The notes beneath the pieces were generated by a model. That model was not told the origin of the DNA, ran no database searches, and saw nothing but the letters and a program-made list of their open reading frames with translations. This document shows, in pieces, positions 17,363 to 25,805 of a stretch of 64,000 nt of DNA. Numbering within the stretch: the stretch's first letter is position 1; each line of letters opens with the position of its first letter. Position numbers and translations under genes: made by a program. Origin of the DNA: an uncultured Armatimonadota bacterium (GTDB taxonomy: Bacteria; Armatimonadota; Fimbriimonadia; Fimbriimonadales; Fimbriimonadaceae); NCBI GenBank assembly GCA_903833215.1, contig CAILEM010000074.1, positions 1 to 64,000 of the forward strand, written 5' to 3'.

Positions 17363-18700
17363 ATGAAGACACATGTTTCGGCTATTTACGCGGCCATAGG
17401 GGCTTTGGGCCTGCTTCTTGCGGGCTGTTCAGGCGGTTCAGGCGAGCCAACCGCGGCCAATGCTGGTAACGGCAAGGATCTGGAGGTTGTTTCGTTCCAA
17501 GGCGGCTTTGGCATCGAGTTTTTCCAAAAAGCGGCCAAAGAGTACGAAGCGAAACATGCTGGCGTGCATATCACAGTCACCGGTGGCCCTAGAGTTTGGG
17601 AACAGCTGAGACCCCGATTCGCCAATGGTACACCCCCGTCGTTGACTTGGCCAGGTTGGGGAATGGACTATTGGGCGCTCATCTACGACAAGCAGGTGTT
17701 TCCGCTCGACGATGCTCTAAAGACTCCAGCCGCCGATGGCAAGACCGTCTGGAAAGACACGTTTGACGCCTCTCTCCTAAAGCTTGGTGAATACCAAGGC
17801 AAACAGTATGAGTTGCCCTATCACTACAACATCATGGGCTGGTGGTACAACCCTGATACCTTTGCCAAGCACGGTTGGAAGGTGCCCAAGACTTTCAAAG
17901 AACTCGTTGACCTTTGTCCAAAGATCAAGGCCGCGGGTATGGCTCCGATCACCTACCAAGGAATGTATCCCGACTATACGATCAAGGGCTTCCTATTCCC
18001 GTGGGCCATCAGCGTTGGCGGTATCAAAGCTGCAGACGACGCGCAGAGCCTCGTTCCTGGCGCTTGGAAATCGGATGCTTTCCTTCAAGCGGCCAAAATG
18101 GTCAAGCAGCTTCGCGACAGTGGCTTCTTTGAAGACGGAGCCAGTGGATTGAGCCACACTCAATCGCAGACAGACTTCCTCGCTGGCAAAGCGGCCTTCA
18201 TTCCCTGCGGCACTTGGCTTGAATCTGAGATGAGAAAGACAATGCCTCCAGGAGCAAAGATGGCATTCATGCTTCCTCCAGTTGTCGATGGCGGAAAGGG
18301 CGACCCGAGCGCGATCATGATTGGCATCGAACCTTGGATCATTCCGACCGGCGGATCCAATCACGATCTAGCCATCGATTTTTATAAGTACATGACATCG
18401 CTAGATAAGGCAAAGCAGTTCATCACAGAATGCGGAACCCTGACAGCGATCAAGGGGAGCGACCAAGTCACGCTACCTCCGCTTCTCGTTGAGCCAGCTC
18501 GATTGTTCCGCGAGTCGAAGACGGTCTACTCGATCCAGTTCGACACATGGTATTCCACGCTCGGAACGGAATCCAAGAATGCGATGGCTGCTCTATTGAA
18601 TGGCTCAAATACCCCTGAGCAATTCGTTGACCGACTCGAAGCTGCCGCCGAAAAGGTTCGGCAAGACAAATCGAAGCCGGTTCACAAAATGACTCACTAA
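17363..18700 (+). CDS. Sugar ABC transporter substrate-binding lipoprotein
   Basis: A 445-residue extracytoplasmic solute-binding protein of the MalE/UgpB-like family 1. The signal peptide ends in the lipobox LLAGC, with lipidation at C22, followed by a flexible Gly/Ala-rich linker. The body has family features: EYEAKHAGVHITV, WPGWGMDYWALIYDKQVFPL, LPYHYNIMGWWYN and the closing helix region. It is followed by two permease genes at 5 bases and then an overlap. Next to a GH20 hexosaminidase it may bind N-acetylglucosamine or chitobiose, like NgcE or DasA; the ligand is inferred from context only. Confidence 0.85.
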   Translation: MKTHVSAIYAAIGALGLLLAGCSGGSGEPTAANAGNGKDLEVVSFQGGFGIEFFQKAAKEYEAKHAGVHITVTGGPRVWEQLRPRFANGTPPSLTWPGWGMDYWALIYDKQVFPLDDALKTPAADGKTVWKDTFDASLLKLGEYQGKQYELPYHYNIMGWWYNPDTFAKHGWKVPKTFKELVDLCPKIKAAGMAPITYQGMYPDYTIKGFLFPWAISVGGIKAADDAQSLVPGAWKSDAFLQAAKMVKQLRDSGFFEDGASGLSHTQSQTDFLAGKAAFIPCGTWLESEMRKTMPPGAKMAFMLPPVVDGGKGDPSAIMIGIEPWIIPTGGSNHDLAIDFYKYMTSLDKAKQFITECGTLTAIKGSDQVTLPPLLVEPARLFRESKTVYSIQFDTWYSTLGTESKNAMAALLNGSNTPEQFVDRLEAAAEKVRQDKSKPVHKMTH

Positions 18701-18704
18701 ACCC

Positions 18705-19616
18705 ATGAGAAATCGCGGCCGGACTGCCTTCATCATCTCTTACTTGGCGCCGGCCGTGATTCTCTACGGTGTTTTTGTCATTCTCCCCGTGCTCCAAGCG
18801 GTTGGATTTTCACTCTTCAAGTGGAGTGGCCTGTCGTCAAAGAAGACCTATGTCGGGTTCGACAATTTTAAGCAGTTGTTTCACGACAACGTCTTTTGGG
18901 AGGCCCTCCTACATAACGCCTGGATATTCGTATTCGGCGGCACCGCGATTCTGGTCATTGCAATTGCGGTTGCCCATGGCATGCAGGGAGAAAGCAAACT
19001 TACCAAGACACTGCGAGGCGTCTACCTCTTTCCCAATATCATGTCTTTGGTGGTCGTCGCGATCCTTTGGGAGTTCGTTTACGATCCCCACATCGGGTTA
19101 GTGACTTCATTGGTGAAGCTCTTTGGAGGCAGTGCGAAGCCAAATCCACTCGCCCCAATTCAAGATACATCTATCCTTGGGAATCCGACAAAAGCATTAC
19201 CAGCCGTGATCATCACATTTGTCTGGTTTGCGGTTGGTTTCTATATCATGCTGTTCTCAGCTGGAATCCGCCAGATTCCCCAAGAGGTCGCGGAAGCCTC
19301 AAAATTGGATGGAGCAGAAGGCATATTCCGATTCCGCAAGATCACGCTTCCTCTCTTGTGGTCTGTTGGCCGGATCTCGGTGATCTACATCGTCATCAAC
19401 ACGCTGAATGTTTTCGCGCTCGTCTACCTCATGACTCAGGGTGGGCCTGATCGAAAGACTGAGGTCATGCTGACGTATCTGTACGAGCAGGCTTTTGTGA
19501 ACAGCGACTATGGAGCGGCAACCGCATTGGCGATCGCTAACTTCGTTATTGTGATGGCGGTCAGCGGGATTGTCATGGGCTTGACGCGCAAAGACCCGAG
19601 CGGAGCACACCATTGA
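18705..19616 (+). CDS. Sugar ABC transporter permease (MalF/NgcF-like)
   Basis: A 303-residue inner-membrane permease with six predicted helices. The first, FIISYLAPAVILYGVFVILP, and the following FSLFKWSGL are typical of MalF-type sugar permeases. The EAA loop that contacts the ATPase is EVAEASKLDGAEGIFRFRKI followed by TLPLL. It starts four bases after the binding-protein stop and overlaps the next permease by four bases. No ATP-binding subunit is encoded nearby, so it probably uses a shared MsiK/UgpC-like ATPase from elsewhere. Confidence 0.88.
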   Translation: MRNRGRTAFIISYLAPAVILYGVFVILPVLQAVGFSLFKWSGLSSKKTYVGFDNFKQLFHDNVFWEALLHNAWIFVFGGTAILVIAIAVAHGMQGESKLTKTLRGVYLFPNIMSLVVVAILWEFVYDPHIGLVTSLVKLFGGSAKPNPLAPIQDTSILGNPTKALPAVIITFVWFAVGFYIMLFSAGIRQIPQEVAEASKLDGAEGIFRFRKITLPLLWSVGRISVIYIVINTLNVFALVYLMTQGGPDRKTEVMLTYLYEQAFVNSDYGAATALAIANFVIVMAVSGIVMGLTRKDPSGAHH

Positions 19617-20467
19617 ATCAGGCGATTTCACTTACCAAGCGAGTCTTCGCGGCGATCGGGCTAACCATTTTCACTTTGGCGGTCGTGGTGCCGTTGCTTT
19701 GGATGGTGCTCACCTCCCTAAAGTCAGGGCCAGAGATTTTTGCATCACCCTGGGGCATGCCAGGTCGCATTCACTGGGAGAATTTCACACATGCGTGGGA
19801 GACTGCTGGAATTGCCCACTTCTTCTTGAATAGCCTGATCGTGACGATCGCGACGTTGGCGATCCTGTTGCCAACTGGGGCCATGGCAGCCTACGTATTC
19901 GCACGCTATCCGTTCCCCGGTTCGAAGCTGCTTTTCGGCACATTTCTGGGTGGGATGATGTTCCCGCAGTTCTTAACGATTGTTCCTCTGTTCTTCTTGA
20001 TGAATACCTTGAAGATCGGGGCGTTCAGCTTGTATGACACCAAGCTCGGCCTCACAATCGTATATGTCGCCTATTCTCTACCGTTTACGGTATTTGTCCT
20101 CACCGGCTTCTTTCAAACGCTGCCAAAGGATCTCGATGAGGCGGCAATGATCGATGGGGCTGGGCACTCCAAAGTGTTTTGGCGTGTCATGCTTCCGTTG
20201 GCTAAGCCAGGCCTTATTGTCGTGGGAATTTTCAACGGTATCGGTCTTTGGAACGAATACTCGCTAGCCTTGGTGCTCATCCCAAGTGAGCAGAACCGCA
20301 CCTTGCCATTGGGCATAGCCAACCTTGTGATGGTTGAGCACTACCAAAGCGATTGGGGCGCGCTTTTTGCTGGCCTGGTCATCGTCATGGTGCCCGTGCT
20401 TGTTGTGTACTGGATCTTCCGCGACAAGATCCACGAGACGATGTTAGCCGGGGCGCTGAAGGGCTAA
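19613..20467 (+). CDS. Sugar ABC transporter permease (MalG/NgcG-like)
   Basis: A 284-residue partner permease. It starts with TTG at 19613, overlapping the previous stop (TTGA), and its first helix begins within the first 20 residues. Family features are VVPLLWMVLTSLKSGPEIFA, the FPGSKLLFG segment and the EAA loop LDEAAMIDGAGHSKVFWRVM followed by LPLAKPG. With the preceding permease it forms the membrane channel for a carbohydrate taken up via the lipoprotein. The convergent PAP2 gene ends nine bases beyond its stop. Confidence 0.87.
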   Translation: MNQAISLTKRVFAAIGLTIFTLAVVVPLLWMVLTSLKSGPEIFASPWGMPGRIHWENFTHAWETAGIAHFFLNSLIVTIATLAILLPTGAMAAYVFARYPFPGSKLLFGTFLGGMMFPQFLTIVPLFFLMNTLKIGAFSLYDTKLGLTIVYVAYSLPFTVFVLTGFFQTLPKDLDEAAMIDGAGHSKVFWRVMLPLAKPGLIVVGIFNGIGLWNEYSLALVLIPSEQNRTLPLGIANLVMVEHYQSDWGALFAGLVIVMVPVLVVYWIFRDKIHETMLAGALKG

Positions 20468-20475
20468 TCGCCTCT

Positions 20476-21042
20476 TTAGCCGGCCTTGTCTTCTGGTTGA
20501 CCCAGAAGATCCAATCCAAACCCTGGAAGGACAAAGTAGAGTAGGCACGACGTCCCGATCCCACAGAAGACGCCACCGATCACATCGGTGGGCCAATGAA
20601 CGCCACGATAGATTCGGCTGAAACCAATAAGGGAGGCAACGGCATACGAAGACCACCCAAGGTGCCTGTACTTTGTGTTCCAAGTAAGGATCAACAGCAT
20701 CGTAGCCATCGCGAAAGCAGTTGTTGTATGCCCGCTGGGGAAGCTACGGGTATGCACGTCTTCCATAGCGATGGCGGTCTTTAGGTTGCTCGGGCGGTCT
20801 CTGCCAATGAGCTCTTTGAGTAGATCAGAAACCCCCCAGCCGCTGATCGCATCGGCAAGGATCATCGGAAGGCAAAACCGTCGCGTGCTTTTGTGGAGCA
20901 GGAACAGTAGGCATGATGCACCAATGACTCCGCCCAGACCGAATGTGCTAAAGAAGGCGAAGATCGGATCCAACCAAGATCGGTGGAGCCCAATGTTGAT
21001 CGCATGAAATGCGTTTTGGTCAAACTCGTAAAGCCACTCCAC
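20476..21042 (-). CDS. PAP2-family membrane phosphatase
   Basis: A 188-residue integral membrane protein with all three PAP2 acid phosphatase motifs: KELIGRDRPS (KxxxxxxRP), SFPSGH, and SRIYRGVHWPTDVIGG (SRxxxxxHxxxD). Such enzymes dephosphorylate phosphatidic acid, undecaprenyl pyrophosphate or similar lipids at the outer face of the membrane; the substrate cannot be read from the sequence. Five hydrophobic segments are visible. It lies five bases after the anti-sigma gene on the same strand, so the ECF system may control it, which would suit an envelope stress role. Confidence 0.88.
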   Translation of the reverse strand: MEWLYEFDQNAFHAINIGLHRSWLDPIFAFFSTFGLGGVIGASCLLFLLHKSTRRFCLPMILADAISGWGVSDLLKELIGRDRPSNLKTAIAMEDVHTRSFPSGHTTTAFAMATMLLILTWNTKYRHLGWSSYAVASLIGFSRIYRGVHWPTDVIGGVFCGIGTSCLLYFVLPGFGLDLLGQPEDKAG

Positions 21043-21046
21043 TCGG

Positions 21047-22453
21047 CTAGGGTACCGGGTCCTTCTTGGGCAACTCTTGGATCACGATCAGAATCCGCCT
21101 GGTCTTGCCCCCTGGCTTGCCTTTACCGGCATTGCCTGGGTGCGACATTGCATCCTTGAAGGTGGACTTCGAAGATCCAGTTGCTGCCACTACGTCAGCA
21201 GATGGCTTGGCTGACTCATTGGATTTTGCCAACTCAGGAACCCCTTGCTTTCCCCCTTGGGCTTTAGGTGACTTGGCGGCAGTTTTTTCGCTATTCGCAG
21301 TGGGGCTATTCCCATAAACGGGATCTTTAGCACGAGGCGCTTGGCTGGCAGCCTTAGAACTAGGAGGCGTTAGGTTCACACCTAGGGTCCTTTCCCTGTA
21401 AAACTCAAATCCAGCCCCAGGCCCACCTCTGCCGGCACCGCCACTTCCAGCTTTAACTGAGGCATCGTTTGTCATTTCCGCCCCTGACTTTCCAGATAAG
21501 CGGACTGTTGATGTCAATCCTCTGAGACTTTCGATCACAGCATCCGCTTGATCTTCGTCCACCTCAATTTCGATTGTTGAACTACGATCGCCAGACTGAA
21601 TCGTTCGGTTCCTCGATGCGGATTTCATTTCAGGTGTCCGGTATTTTTCAATAGCATCGGTCACCTTTGCAACACCGACATCACGGGAGGAAAACGCCAG
21701 GGTCACGACAGAAACTTTAGGGCTCACGCGACGAGCCATCATCGGTTCAAATTTCTGGGTATTTGGCGTCGCTGCACTCGTCACAGAAGGTGCCCTTTTT
21801 GTTGATGCATCGCGTGGGGCCTTATCGTTCACTTGCTCCCGTGCTTGGTTCGTCGTAGTCGGGAATCGAGGCGTCACAACAGCGGGCACCTTACTCAAAT
21901 TTTTCTTTGTCGACTCAATATTTTTAGCCGATAGGTTTTGATCAGCACCCAGAACTGGCTGATCCGTTTTGGCGGCAAACTTTGGAAGTGGAGCGCTCTT
22001 TGCAGCATCAGCACTTGGTGCTTGCATCTGGTCAGCCATCGGGCTGGCTGGTGCACCACCAACGGATTTCGCCTCGGCAGCCATACTTGCTACCGTAGCA
22101 TTCTCACTCTGGAATGCTAATGAATTCTTTGCTGCCACCTTTGCACTCTCAAAAACGGGCAGGATCGCAAAGAAGACGACTGCGGTAGCCAAAGCAAATG
22201 CCCCGCCCAACATCCAGCCGCGTCCGATTGCGAATGCAGGCTTCCTCTTACGTTCAAGAGCGGCCAACGTTTGTTCGAGCCCATGCGGGGTGATATTTGC
22301 TGCACAGGATTTGACCGATGCCCCAAGCAACCGAAGTTGTTCGAACTCCTTGCGTAAGTTCGGATCTCGGTCCATGGCAAGCCGAACTTCTTCAGATCGC
22401 TCCAAATCTAGTTCGCCATCCAGATACGCTTTTAGGTCGTCATGCAAACTCAT
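21047..22453 (-). CDS. Membrane anti-sigma factor with large extracytoplasmic domain
   Basis: A 468-residue protein. The first 70 residues (HDDLKAYLDGELDLERSEEV) match the cytoplasmic RsiW-like anti-sigma helical domain, without a zinc CxxC motif. One membrane helix lies at about 83-103 (LGGAFALATAVVFFAILPVF). The rest is periplasmic: a low-complexity Lys/Ala/Ser/Pro region, then a folded part at about 230-315 with VTLAFSSRDVGVAKVTDAIE, which resembles DUF4349-type domains, then more disorder. It overlaps the sigma gene by four bases (ATGA), the standard pairing. Sigma release probably follows regulated proteolysis; the signal is unknown. Confidence 0.75.
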   Translation of the reverse strand: MSLHDDLKAYLDGELDLERSEEVRLAMDRDPNLRKEFEQLRLLGASVKSCAANITPHGLEQTLAALERKRKPAFAIGRGWMLGGAFALATAVVFFAILPVFESAKVAAKNSLAFQSENATVASMAAEAKSVGGAPASPMADQMQAPSADAAKSAPLPKFAAKTDQPVLGADQNLSAKNIESTKKNLSKVPAVVTPRFPTTTNQAREQVNDKAPRDASTKRAPSVTSAATPNTQKFEPMMARRVSPKVSVVTLAFSSRDVGVAKVTDAIEKYRTPEMKSASRNRTIQSGDRSSTIEIEVDEDQADAVIESLRGLTSTVRLSGKSGAEMTNDASVKAGSGGAGRGGPGAGFEFYRERTLGVNLTPPSSKAASQAPRAKDPVYGNSPTANSEKTAAKSPKAQGGKQGVPELAKSNESAKPSADVVAATGSSKSTFKDAMSHPGNAGKGKPGGKTRRILIVIQELPKKDPVP

Positions 22454-22959
22454 CTCATGACCTCCTCGGGAGCAAACAATTGGCGGCGCAGTTGAAGGAA
22501 TGCATGATGCAATCGTGATTTCACCGTGCCCACCGGAACAGATAGGACCAGTGCTGCTTCTTCGTATGTAAGACCTTCAATTTCATGCAAAATAACGATT
22601 TCCCGATGCTCCGGCGAGAGCTTGCATAGAGCCTGGTTCAGCGCCTGACGATCCACGATCGCAGTCTCACTGTTTCCATCAGACGGTCGTTCTGGATCGA
22701 TCTCAAGAAGCACCGGTTCAAAGCGTTGCTTCCGTGAAATACGGCGGCATTCGTTATGGGCAATTCCAAAAAGCCAGGTAGTCAGATTCGATTCTCCGCG
22801 AAACTTATGGAAGACTTTCTGTGCCGTCAAGAATGTCTCTTGCGAAACATCGGCGGCTCGATCGACTCCCACTCGGCGAGCGCAGAAACGAAACACCGCA
22901 TCGTAATGTTGACGTGCGATGCTCGCCATTTCCCCTTCGGTAGACCGGTTGGTCATCAT
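22450..22959 (-). CDS. ECF-type RNA polymerase sigma factor
   Basis: A 169-residue sigma-70 family protein of the extracytoplasmic function group. Region 2 spans about 12-80 (RQHYDAVFRFCARRVG, AADVSQETFLTAQ, TTWLFGIAHNECRR). Region 4 spans about 108-158 (LSPEHREIVILHEIEGLTYE, then VPVGTVKSRLHHAF for the DNA-reading helix). The gene overlaps its anti-sigma partner by four bases. It is about 130 bases from the divergent small membrane protein at 23088, so both could share a control region. No clear autoregulated promoter was identified. Confidence 0.92.
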   Translation of the reverse strand: MMTNRSTEGEMASIARQHYDAVFRFCARRVGVDRAADVSQETFLTAQKVFHKFRGESNLTTWLFGIAHNECRRISRKQRFEPVLLEIDPERPSDGNSETAIVDRQALNQALCKLSPEHREIVILHEIEGLTYEEAALVLSVPVGTVKSRLHHAFLQLRRQLFAPEEVMR

Positions 22960-23087
22960 CCGAATCGGTTCCTGTCGCGCCCGATAATCATAAGTGTCCT
23001 GGACAGTCTAGACGGTTCAATTGATTTTACTGAGTTGATGCGGAATGCAGCATTCGATTCCCAGTCCGAAGAGGATTGCTTTCTTTG

Positions 23088-23453
23088 ATGCCAGAATCAT
23101 CCATGCTTTCATTCCCGACACTGCAAGTCCTACACCTGCCAATCGCGCAAGTCGCAGGTGCGGACTGGCTTGCTCGGGGTGGAACCTACTATGTCCTCGC
23201 GTTCGTTTGGATCGCCAGTGCGGCATTCTACTATTTTATGGCTAATCGGCTGGGGCACCAAGTCGGCAGCCCAAACGATGGCTGCCTTTACGGAATCTGC
23301 AACGTCTTGCTGGCGTTCTTCGGCGGTGGACTCGGATTCATGGCGTTGATCCACTACTATCCTTACTTTATTCTGAGCTCGACGCTAGGAGCCTTGGCTC
23401 TTCCTAGTCTCGCAACGCTGTACTTTGCATCACGGGTTCGATCAGGCAAGTAA
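23088..23453 (+). CDS. Small membrane protein of unknown function
   Basis: A 121-residue hydrophobic protein that I do not recognise. Three or four membrane segments are visible: around YYVLAFVWIASAAFYYFMA, a Cys-containing GICNVLLAFFGGGLGFMALI, and FILSSTLGALALPSLATLYF. The loop between the first two contains GHQVGSPNDGCLYG. ATG 23088 has GAGGA twelve bases upstream; TTG 23076 and ATG 23103 are alternatives. It ends 20 bases before leuB and may be co-transcribed with it, though leuB may have its own promoter. No family can be named. Confidence 0.6.
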   Translation: MPESSMLSFPTLQVLHLPIAQVAGADWLARGGTYYVLAFVWIASAAFYYFMANRLGHQVGSPNDGCLYGICNVLLAFFGGGLGFMALIHYYPYFILSSTLGALALPSLATLYFASRVRSGK

Positions 23454-23473
23454 CGGGTCATAATCGGGAACGC

Positions 23474-24544
23474 ATGTCGAAAAAGATAGCCGTTTTGGCC
23501 GGTGATGGAATCGGCCCCGAAGTGACAGCGGAAGCTGTCAGTGTCCTCAAAGCTGTGAGTTCTGACTTCGAGTTTGAATTCGCATTGGTCGGAGGCGCAG
23601 CATACGATGATGGCGGACACCCTTTGCCGCAATCAACGCTGGATCTGTGCAAGCAGGCAGATGCTGTTCTATTCGGATCGGTGGGTGGCCCCAAGTACGA
23701 CAAAATTCAGCCTCCCGAATTACGTCCAGAGGTCGGTGCACTTCTTCCCCTCCGCAAGGAACTCAACCTTTACGCAAACGTACGGCCAGCCAAGACGATG
23801 CGGGCGCTTCTTGGAGCGAGTCCCCTAAAACCGGAGAACGCGGCTATGGACTTGGTTGTCATGCGGGAGTTGACTGGCGGGATCTATTTTGCTCGACCAA
23901 GGGAGCGCCGCGACGACGGCAATACGGCTGTCGACACGTGCATCTACTCGAAGTATGAAGTCGTCCGAATTGCGGAGCACGCCTTTTCGATTGCTCGGCA
24001 AAGAAGAAGCGAGATAGTGAGCGTCGACAAAGCCAACGTACTCGAAACAAGTCGGCTGTGGCGCGAAGTGGTTACCGAGATGGCTAGCCAGAATCCAGAC
24101 GTCAAAGTGACGCACATGCTCGTCGATAACTGCGCGATGCAGCTTGTCCGAAATCCATCTCAATTTGATGTGATCCTGACGGAAAACATGTTTGGAGATA
24201 TTTTGTCCGACGAAGCTTCCATGATTACTGGCAGTCTTGGCCTCCTGCCATCCGCTTCCTTGAGTGATCACAAAGAAGGCAAAGTGTTTGGCCTGTATGA
24301 GCCAATTCACGGCTCCGCTCCAGATATCGCTGGTCAAGGTAAGGCCAATCCGATTGCGGCGATTCTGAGCGCTGCGATGCTGTTGAGATACTCGTTTGAG
24401 GACGACGTTACGGCGCGGAAGATTGAGGATGCCGTAGAAGCCGTTCTTGACGCGGGTCTCCGGACGGCGGATATTTACCAACCGGGGCTCAAGTTGGCTT
24501 CCACTGGTGAGATGGGCCAAGCCATTCTCGAACAACTACGGTAG
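23474..24544 (+). CDS. leuB: 3-isopropylmalate dehydrogenase
   Basis: LeuB catalyses NAD-dependent oxidative decarboxylation of 3-isopropylmalate in leucine biosynthesis; 356 residues, normal length. Signatures are KIAVLAGDGIGPEV at the N-terminus, MRELTGGIYFARPR, VDKANVLETSRLWREVV and the dehydrogenase signature NMFGDILSDEASMITGSLG. The GSAPDIAGQGKANPIA loop is the NAD+ specificity region, with Glu-Pro-Ile-His-Gly before it. No other leu genes are in the window, so the pathway is dispersed. Upstream, CATAAT at 23459-23464 ends nine bases before the ATG and could be a -10 giving almost no leader. A strong hairpin terminator follows. Confidence 0.96.
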   Translation: MSKKIAVLAGDGIGPEVTAEAVSVLKAVSSDFEFEFALVGGAAYDDGGHPLPQSTLDLCKQADAVLFGSVGGPKYDKIQPPELRPEVGALLPLRKELNLYANVRPAKTMRALLGASPLKPENAAMDLVVMRELTGGIYFARPRERRDDGNTAVDTCIYSKYEVVRIAEHAFSIARQRRSEIVSVDKANVLETSRLWREVVTEMASQNPDVKVTHMLVDNCAMQLVRNPSQFDVILTENMFGDILSDEASMITGSLGLLPSASLSDHKEGKVFGLYEPIHGSAPDIAGQGKANPIAAILSAAMLLRYSFEDDVTARKIEDAVEAVLDAGLRTADIYQPGLKLASTGEMGQAILEQLR

Positions 24545-24560
24545 TTGGGCAGCCAAGACA

Positions 24561-24605
24561 CGAAATAGCCCTCGCTTAGTTAAAGGCGAGGGCTATTTCG
24601 TTTTT
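24561..24605. terminator. Bidirectional terminator between leuB and the pseudopilin gene
   Basis: A perfect 15-bp inverted repeat (24561-24575 and 24586-24600, arms CGAAATAGCCCTCGC and its complement) encloses a 10-base loop and is followed by TTTTT at 24601-24605. It separates two convergent genes and can serve both. Confidence 0.9.
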
Positions 24606-24616
24606 GAGGTCAGCTC

Positions 24617-25564
24617 TTAGTTACAGTTAGGATGAGCGCCTTCGACGTCGGTTGACCAGTAGCAAATGTTGCCAACTGTTGCGTGCCAATCGAGTGTCTT
24701 AGCGTGTCCGTCCGTCCACTGAACGTTCAACTTACCGCTGTATCGTTGAGGAATGAGCTGGAGAGCTTGGGTTGGAGTTACCGTACCGCCGCTCTGAGTC
24801 CAGTTCGATGCACCTTGGTTCATCCAATAGTGTGGGTAGTTTGCATTCTGACCTGCTACGTATGCAGCTTCGTTTCCGTTTGCTTTGGTCGCATCCCAGA
24901 GGCCAGACTCATTGGTGATATCAGGTCCTGCACCGTAATAGTGCGCGTCGATGATCATGATCGTGCCAGAAACGCGTGGTACCGATGTGAGTGTTGGAGG
25001 TGAAGGCAAGTTGGCTGAGCCGCCGCTGGTGTTGGCACCTGGGCTGAGCCAGAAGTCGTTGTGGCCGTAGCTGTTCTGACCGCCGTAGTTGAAGCCAGCT
25101 TTAGCTCCAGAATTGTTCTGGAAAGGTACAGCAGTGTTGCCGCCAGGATAGAAAGCGTCTGTTGTATCTGGACCCTTGAATACTTGGTAGTTCTTGGTAT
25201 AGGGCTGGATGATATAGGACCAGTAAAGTCGCTTATTGACGTCGCTGGAAAGACCACCGGCTTGGTCAGGAGCAGTGGAGTTGAGACCATTTGCCTGGCT
25301 GCCAAGATAGTCTGGGCAGACGATCGTTGCCGAGTAGTTGTTTGAAGCGTCGCCGCCACAGTTCCAACGGTGGGCATAGAGTGCGTCGTCGCTGTCGTTG
25401 GCGTACATCAATGATGCCATTCCAAACTGCTTTAGGTTGTTAAGGTCAGAAGTCTTCTTTGCAGCTTCTTTAGCTTGTGCAAATACGGGGAATAGGATGG
25501 CTGCGAGGATCGCGATGATTGCGATAACAACCAATAATTCAATAAGTGTAAAGGCTTTCTTCAT
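24617..25564 (-). CDS. DUF1559-type pseudopilin-like protein
   Basis: A 315-residue protein with a prepilin N-terminus: MKKA then [20 protein letters not shown], Glu at +5, followed by [22 protein letters not shown]. The remainder is a beta-rich domain ending near [13 protein letters not shown], the H-x9-DG type C-terminal motif of DUF1559 proteins. Such genes are highly multiplied in Planctomycetota and Armatimonadota; their role is unproven, perhaps as pilin-like surface filaments or secretion substrates. ATG 25564 is preferred over the longer frame start because the prepilin leader is then four residues and AGGAG lies eleven bases upstream. It probably uses the missing prepilin peptidase and perhaps the GspE/F machine. 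Confidence 0.85.
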   Translation of the reverse strand: MKKAFTLIELLVVIAIIAILAAILFPVFAQAKEAAKKTSDLNNLKQFGMASLMYANDSDDALYAHRWNCGGDASNNYSATIVCPDYLGSQANGLNSTAPDQAGGLSSDVNKRLYWSYIIQPYTKNYQVFKGPDTTDAFYPGGNTAVPFQNNSGAKAGFNYGGQNSYGHNDFWLSPGANTSGGSANLPSPPTLTSVPRVSGTIMIIDAHYYGAGPDITNESGLWDATKANGNEAAYVAGQNANYPHYWMNQGASNWTQSGGTVTPTQALQLIPQRYSGKLNVQWTDGHAKTLDWHATVGNICYWSTDVEGAHPNCN

Positions 25565-25582
25565 ATAAGACCTGGCTCCTAT

Positions 25583-25600
25583 TGCACACTCGCGTGCGCA
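25583..25600 (-). promoter_or_regulatory. GNRA-loop hairpin abutting the pseudopilin ribosome site
   Basis: In the minus-strand transcript, TGCGCAC (25600-25594) pairs with GTGTGCA (25589-25583) around a GCGA tetraloop, with one G-T pair. It ends two bases before the AGGAG ribosome-binding site (25580-25576). The position suggests control of translation or message stability, but this is inference. Confidence 0.4.
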
Positions 25601-25748
25601 GATTTTCTCACCAACCTGGATTGTGGATGGGATCTGTTGGCCCTCACACAGCCTTAACACAAAGTTAACTGCCTCTTAATACGGAATAAACTTGCTCTGT
25701 CCACCCCTTATCTAATCGAATAGATGTCCCGTCAGGAGATACATAAAC

Positions 25749-25787
25749 AAAGGAGCCCCTGCGCCTTTCGGGCACAGGGGCTCCTTT
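25749..25787 (-). terminator. Terminator downstream of clpC
   Basis: Arms 25749-25761 and 25775-25787 (AAAGGAGCCCCTG/CAGGGGCTCCTTT) are exactly complementary, with the stem continuing inwards past one mismatch to a TTTC loop. In the minus direction it is followed by TTTGTTTATG. It lies 19 bases beyond the clpC stop. Confidence 0.85.
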
Positions 25788-25805
25788 GACGGGCACGTTC
25801 ACCTG

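Noticed and set aside
20462-20481. Six-pair stem after the sugar permease as a terminator
   Set aside because: Stem too short and without a T tract to call with any confidence.
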